6,550 bases of DNA from Candidatus Thalassarchaeaceae archaeon (GTDB taxonomy: Archaea > Thermoplasmatota > Poseidoniia > Poseidoniales > Thalassarchaeaceae). The stretch's first letter is position 1. Every line of letters starts with the position of its first letter. The stretch is taken from positions 1 through 6,550 of the forward strand of contig JAQXFF010000191.1 of assembly GCA_029250425.1 (NCBI GenBank). The letters are read 5' to 3'. Position numbers and translations under genes: made by a program. Below are positions 5,441 through 6,550 of this stretch, one piece after another. Under the pieces are notes generated by a model. It did not search any database. It was given only the letters and a program-made list of their open reading frames with translations, and was not told the DNA's origin.

Positions 5441-5675
5441 GGCCTTGTGACTCTGCAGCATTTTCAAGCAGTTCTTGCATTTCATCGAGAGCAGCGTCAT
5501 CAGGCTCATCAAATTGTTCTGGATTGATAGCAGCTCCATCCAGAATGTCCTGACCTGCAACGGCGGGATCATCCTGGCTGTCAGCGATATTTCGCATACG
5601 CATTCGCCAGATAAATACCAGTAATCCAATTGTCAAAGCAACCATTGCATATGTGCCAACGTCTGTGGTTTCCAT
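5424..5675 (-). CDS. Small single-pass membrane protein downstream of tiaS, function unknown
   Basis: 83-residue protein that I do not recognise. A short N-terminus leads into one transmembrane helix at about residues 8-23 (YAMVALTIGLLVFIW), followed at once by the basic stop-transfer RMRMR (24-28). By the positive-inside rule the rest of the protein lies in the cytoplasm. That tail is strongly acidic, with a likely amphipathic helix at about 60-76 (AALDEMQELLENAAES). The hydrophobic helix could instead be an uncleaved signal anchor. The gene begins 17 bp after the tiaS stop on the same strand, so co-transcription is likely, although no Shine-Dalgarno site is visible. Its last five codons overlap the RadB-like gene on the other strand. 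A second open frame at 5408-5629 is an out-of-frame shadow. Confidence 0.72.
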   Translation of the reverse strand: METTDVGTYAMVALTIGLLVFIWRMRMRNIADSQDDPAVAGQDILDGAAINPEQFDEPDDAALDEMQELLENAAESQGLTYEE

Positions 5676-5692
5676 GTGCTGTGGAAGGCATC

Positions 5693-6550
5693 TCAGACTT
5701 CAGACTTGCCCATACGCGATAGCGGTTTGGACAAATGTCTACGGTGTGAGGGGGGTGGCTCTTGCCAATCACTGTCGATAAATTCTGAATCCCAGGAATC
5801 TGGACTCATAGCACCACAATTGGGACATCGAAGCGGTTGATTTTTTCCTTTTGATTTGAATCGCTGTCCGCAAATACAATTCGGACGAGTTCGGTTTCGT
5901 TCGCCACGAATAAGTCGTAACCGTTCAAGATGAACGGTGCCGTCAAAATTTGACAAACCAAACCACTCAACGTGGTCCCCTACTCTGAGTTGTTGGCAAA
6001 GTTTGTTCAATTCACCACCTTGTGAAAATGAAAGCAGTACCTTACCGGCTTCAATTTCGACATGTCCACCCTGTATAACACGGATTTTTTCGACGATGCC
6101 TTGTTCACAACCCTGCAGGTGATCATCAGTGGCCTGATTACTGCGATGCACACGGTAATCTATTGAAATCTCAGCTCCATTTTCCTGCAGATATCTGTGG
6201 GCATCTAGTACACCTTGTTCTGTTTCACCGCGAATTCCGTATAGGACGGGGCAAGGGGTACGTGGAGCAATGAGACTATGACCGGCATTTGGATCACGAT
6301 TTAGAAATGTTGAGGGGAACATTTTGGACATTTCTGCAACAAGTTTTGTTGGCACCTGCCGTTGGCCAATATTCTCTCTCCACGCAGTACATTCCCATGT
6401 GAAGTCTCTATTACCTCGCCATGCAATAGCTGCACTCGCTCCAATGATACCACCAAATCCCGAAGATGTACACCAAATCCTATGTGAATATAGCTGTAAT
6501 TCCTGAATCCGATGTTCCAACTCAACAAATCCTGTTACCGTATCCAAATG
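5693..6550 (-). CDS. tiaS: tRNA(Ile2) 2-agmatinylcytidine synthetase TiaS (5' end outside the window)
   Basis: The last 285 residues of TiaS. The enzyme uses ATP and agmatine to modify C34 of tRNA-Ile(CAU) to agmatidine, so that the tRNA reads AUA as isoleucine. The frame stays open through the window edge; a TTG at 6547 is not a credible start because the N-terminal kinase-like domain (about 130 residues in relatives) is still missing. Counting from that TTG codon: core GIIGASAAIAWRG (33-45), DFTWECTAWR (48-57), TPCPVLYGIRGET (97-109) and RSNQATDDHL (135-144). An OB-fold RNA-binding domain lies at about 150-215, a zinc ribbon at 224-244, and the C-terminal hallmark PPPSHRRHLSKPLSRM at 264-279. 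The first zinc knuckle reads Cys-Ile-Cys-Gly (CxC) rather than CxxC. Confidence 0.95.
   Translation of the reverse strand, partial: HLDTVTGFVELEHRIQELQLYSHRIWCTSSGFGGIIGASAAIAWRGNRDFTWECTAWRENIGQRQVPTKLVAEMSKMFPSTFLNRDPNAGHSLIAPRTPCPVLYGIRGETEQGVLDAHRYLQENGAEISIDYRVHRSNQATDDHLQGCEQGIVEKIRVIQGGHVEIEAGKVLLSFSQGGELNKLCQQLRVGDHVEWFGLSNFDGTVHLERLRLIRGERNRTRPNCICGQRFKSKGKNQPLRCPNCGAMSPDSWDSEFIDSDWQEPPPSHRRHLSKPLSRMGKSEV

Noticed and set aside
6301..6528. 75-codon minus-strand frame within tiaS
   Set aside because: It is out of frame with TiaS, whose conserved motifs run through the same bases.
6545..6547. TTG at 6547 as the tiaS start
   Set aside because: The frame continues through the edge (next codon CAT) and the missing N-terminal domain is essential in TiaS, so the gene is simply cut by the window.
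1..6550. CRISPR arrays, transposon ends, tRNA or rRNA genes
   Set aside because: No regularly spaced repeats, no transposase frame with flanking inverted repeats, and no cloverleaf or rRNA-like segment was seen; almost all bases are in protein genes.

Overview
The window is archaeal and fits a mesophilic euryarchaeon. The proteasome, exosome, diphthamide and tRNA-Ile2 agmatidine genes are archaeal hallmarks. Base composition is moderate, genes are tightly packed, and Shine-Dalgarno variants such as GGAGTG and GGTGAT precede several starts. My best guess is a marine Thermoplasmatota relative (Poseidoniales / Marine Group II). That is an impression from protein style and gene content; no database was searched.

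Left part (1-2226, all minus strand, read right to left): psmA (20S proteasome alpha), then SBDS/Sdo1 (60S-type ribosome maturation factor), then rrp4 (exosome RNA-binding cap). At bases 12-1 lie the first four codons of a further gene, most likely rrp41. This is the core of the classical archaeal proteasome-exosome superoperon, linking protein breakdown, ribosome maturation and RNA turnover. The psmA start at 2226 and the SBDS start at 1489 are shorter than the maximal open frames; family N-termini and Shine-Dalgarno sites decide both.

Middle (2352-4543, plus strand): dph6 (diphthine-ammonia ligase, last step of diphthamide synthesis on EF-2) runs divergently from psmA across a 125-bp region. 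It is followed after 65 bp by purB (adenylosuccinate lyase). The dph6-purB gap holds a possible 13-codon leader ORF with a better ribosome-binding site than purB itself.

Right part (4546-6550): a small tail-anchored membrane protein (minus) converges on purB with 2 bp between the stop codons. It diverges from a plus-strand RadB/RecA-fold protein whose Walker A lysine is missing. That gene overlaps, tail to tail, an 83-aa single-pass membrane protein (minus), which follows the 3' two thirds of tiaS (tRNA-Ile2 agmatidine synthetase, minus, cut by the window edge).

Most of the window is housekeeping information-processing machinery. No mobile element, CRISPR array, rRNA or tRNA gene was seen, and I found no evidence for a new multi-gene system. 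The most unusual items are the degenerate RadB-like protein, the two small uncharacterised membrane proteins beside it, the purB leader ORF, the psmA leader hairpin, and a large insertion in Dph6.
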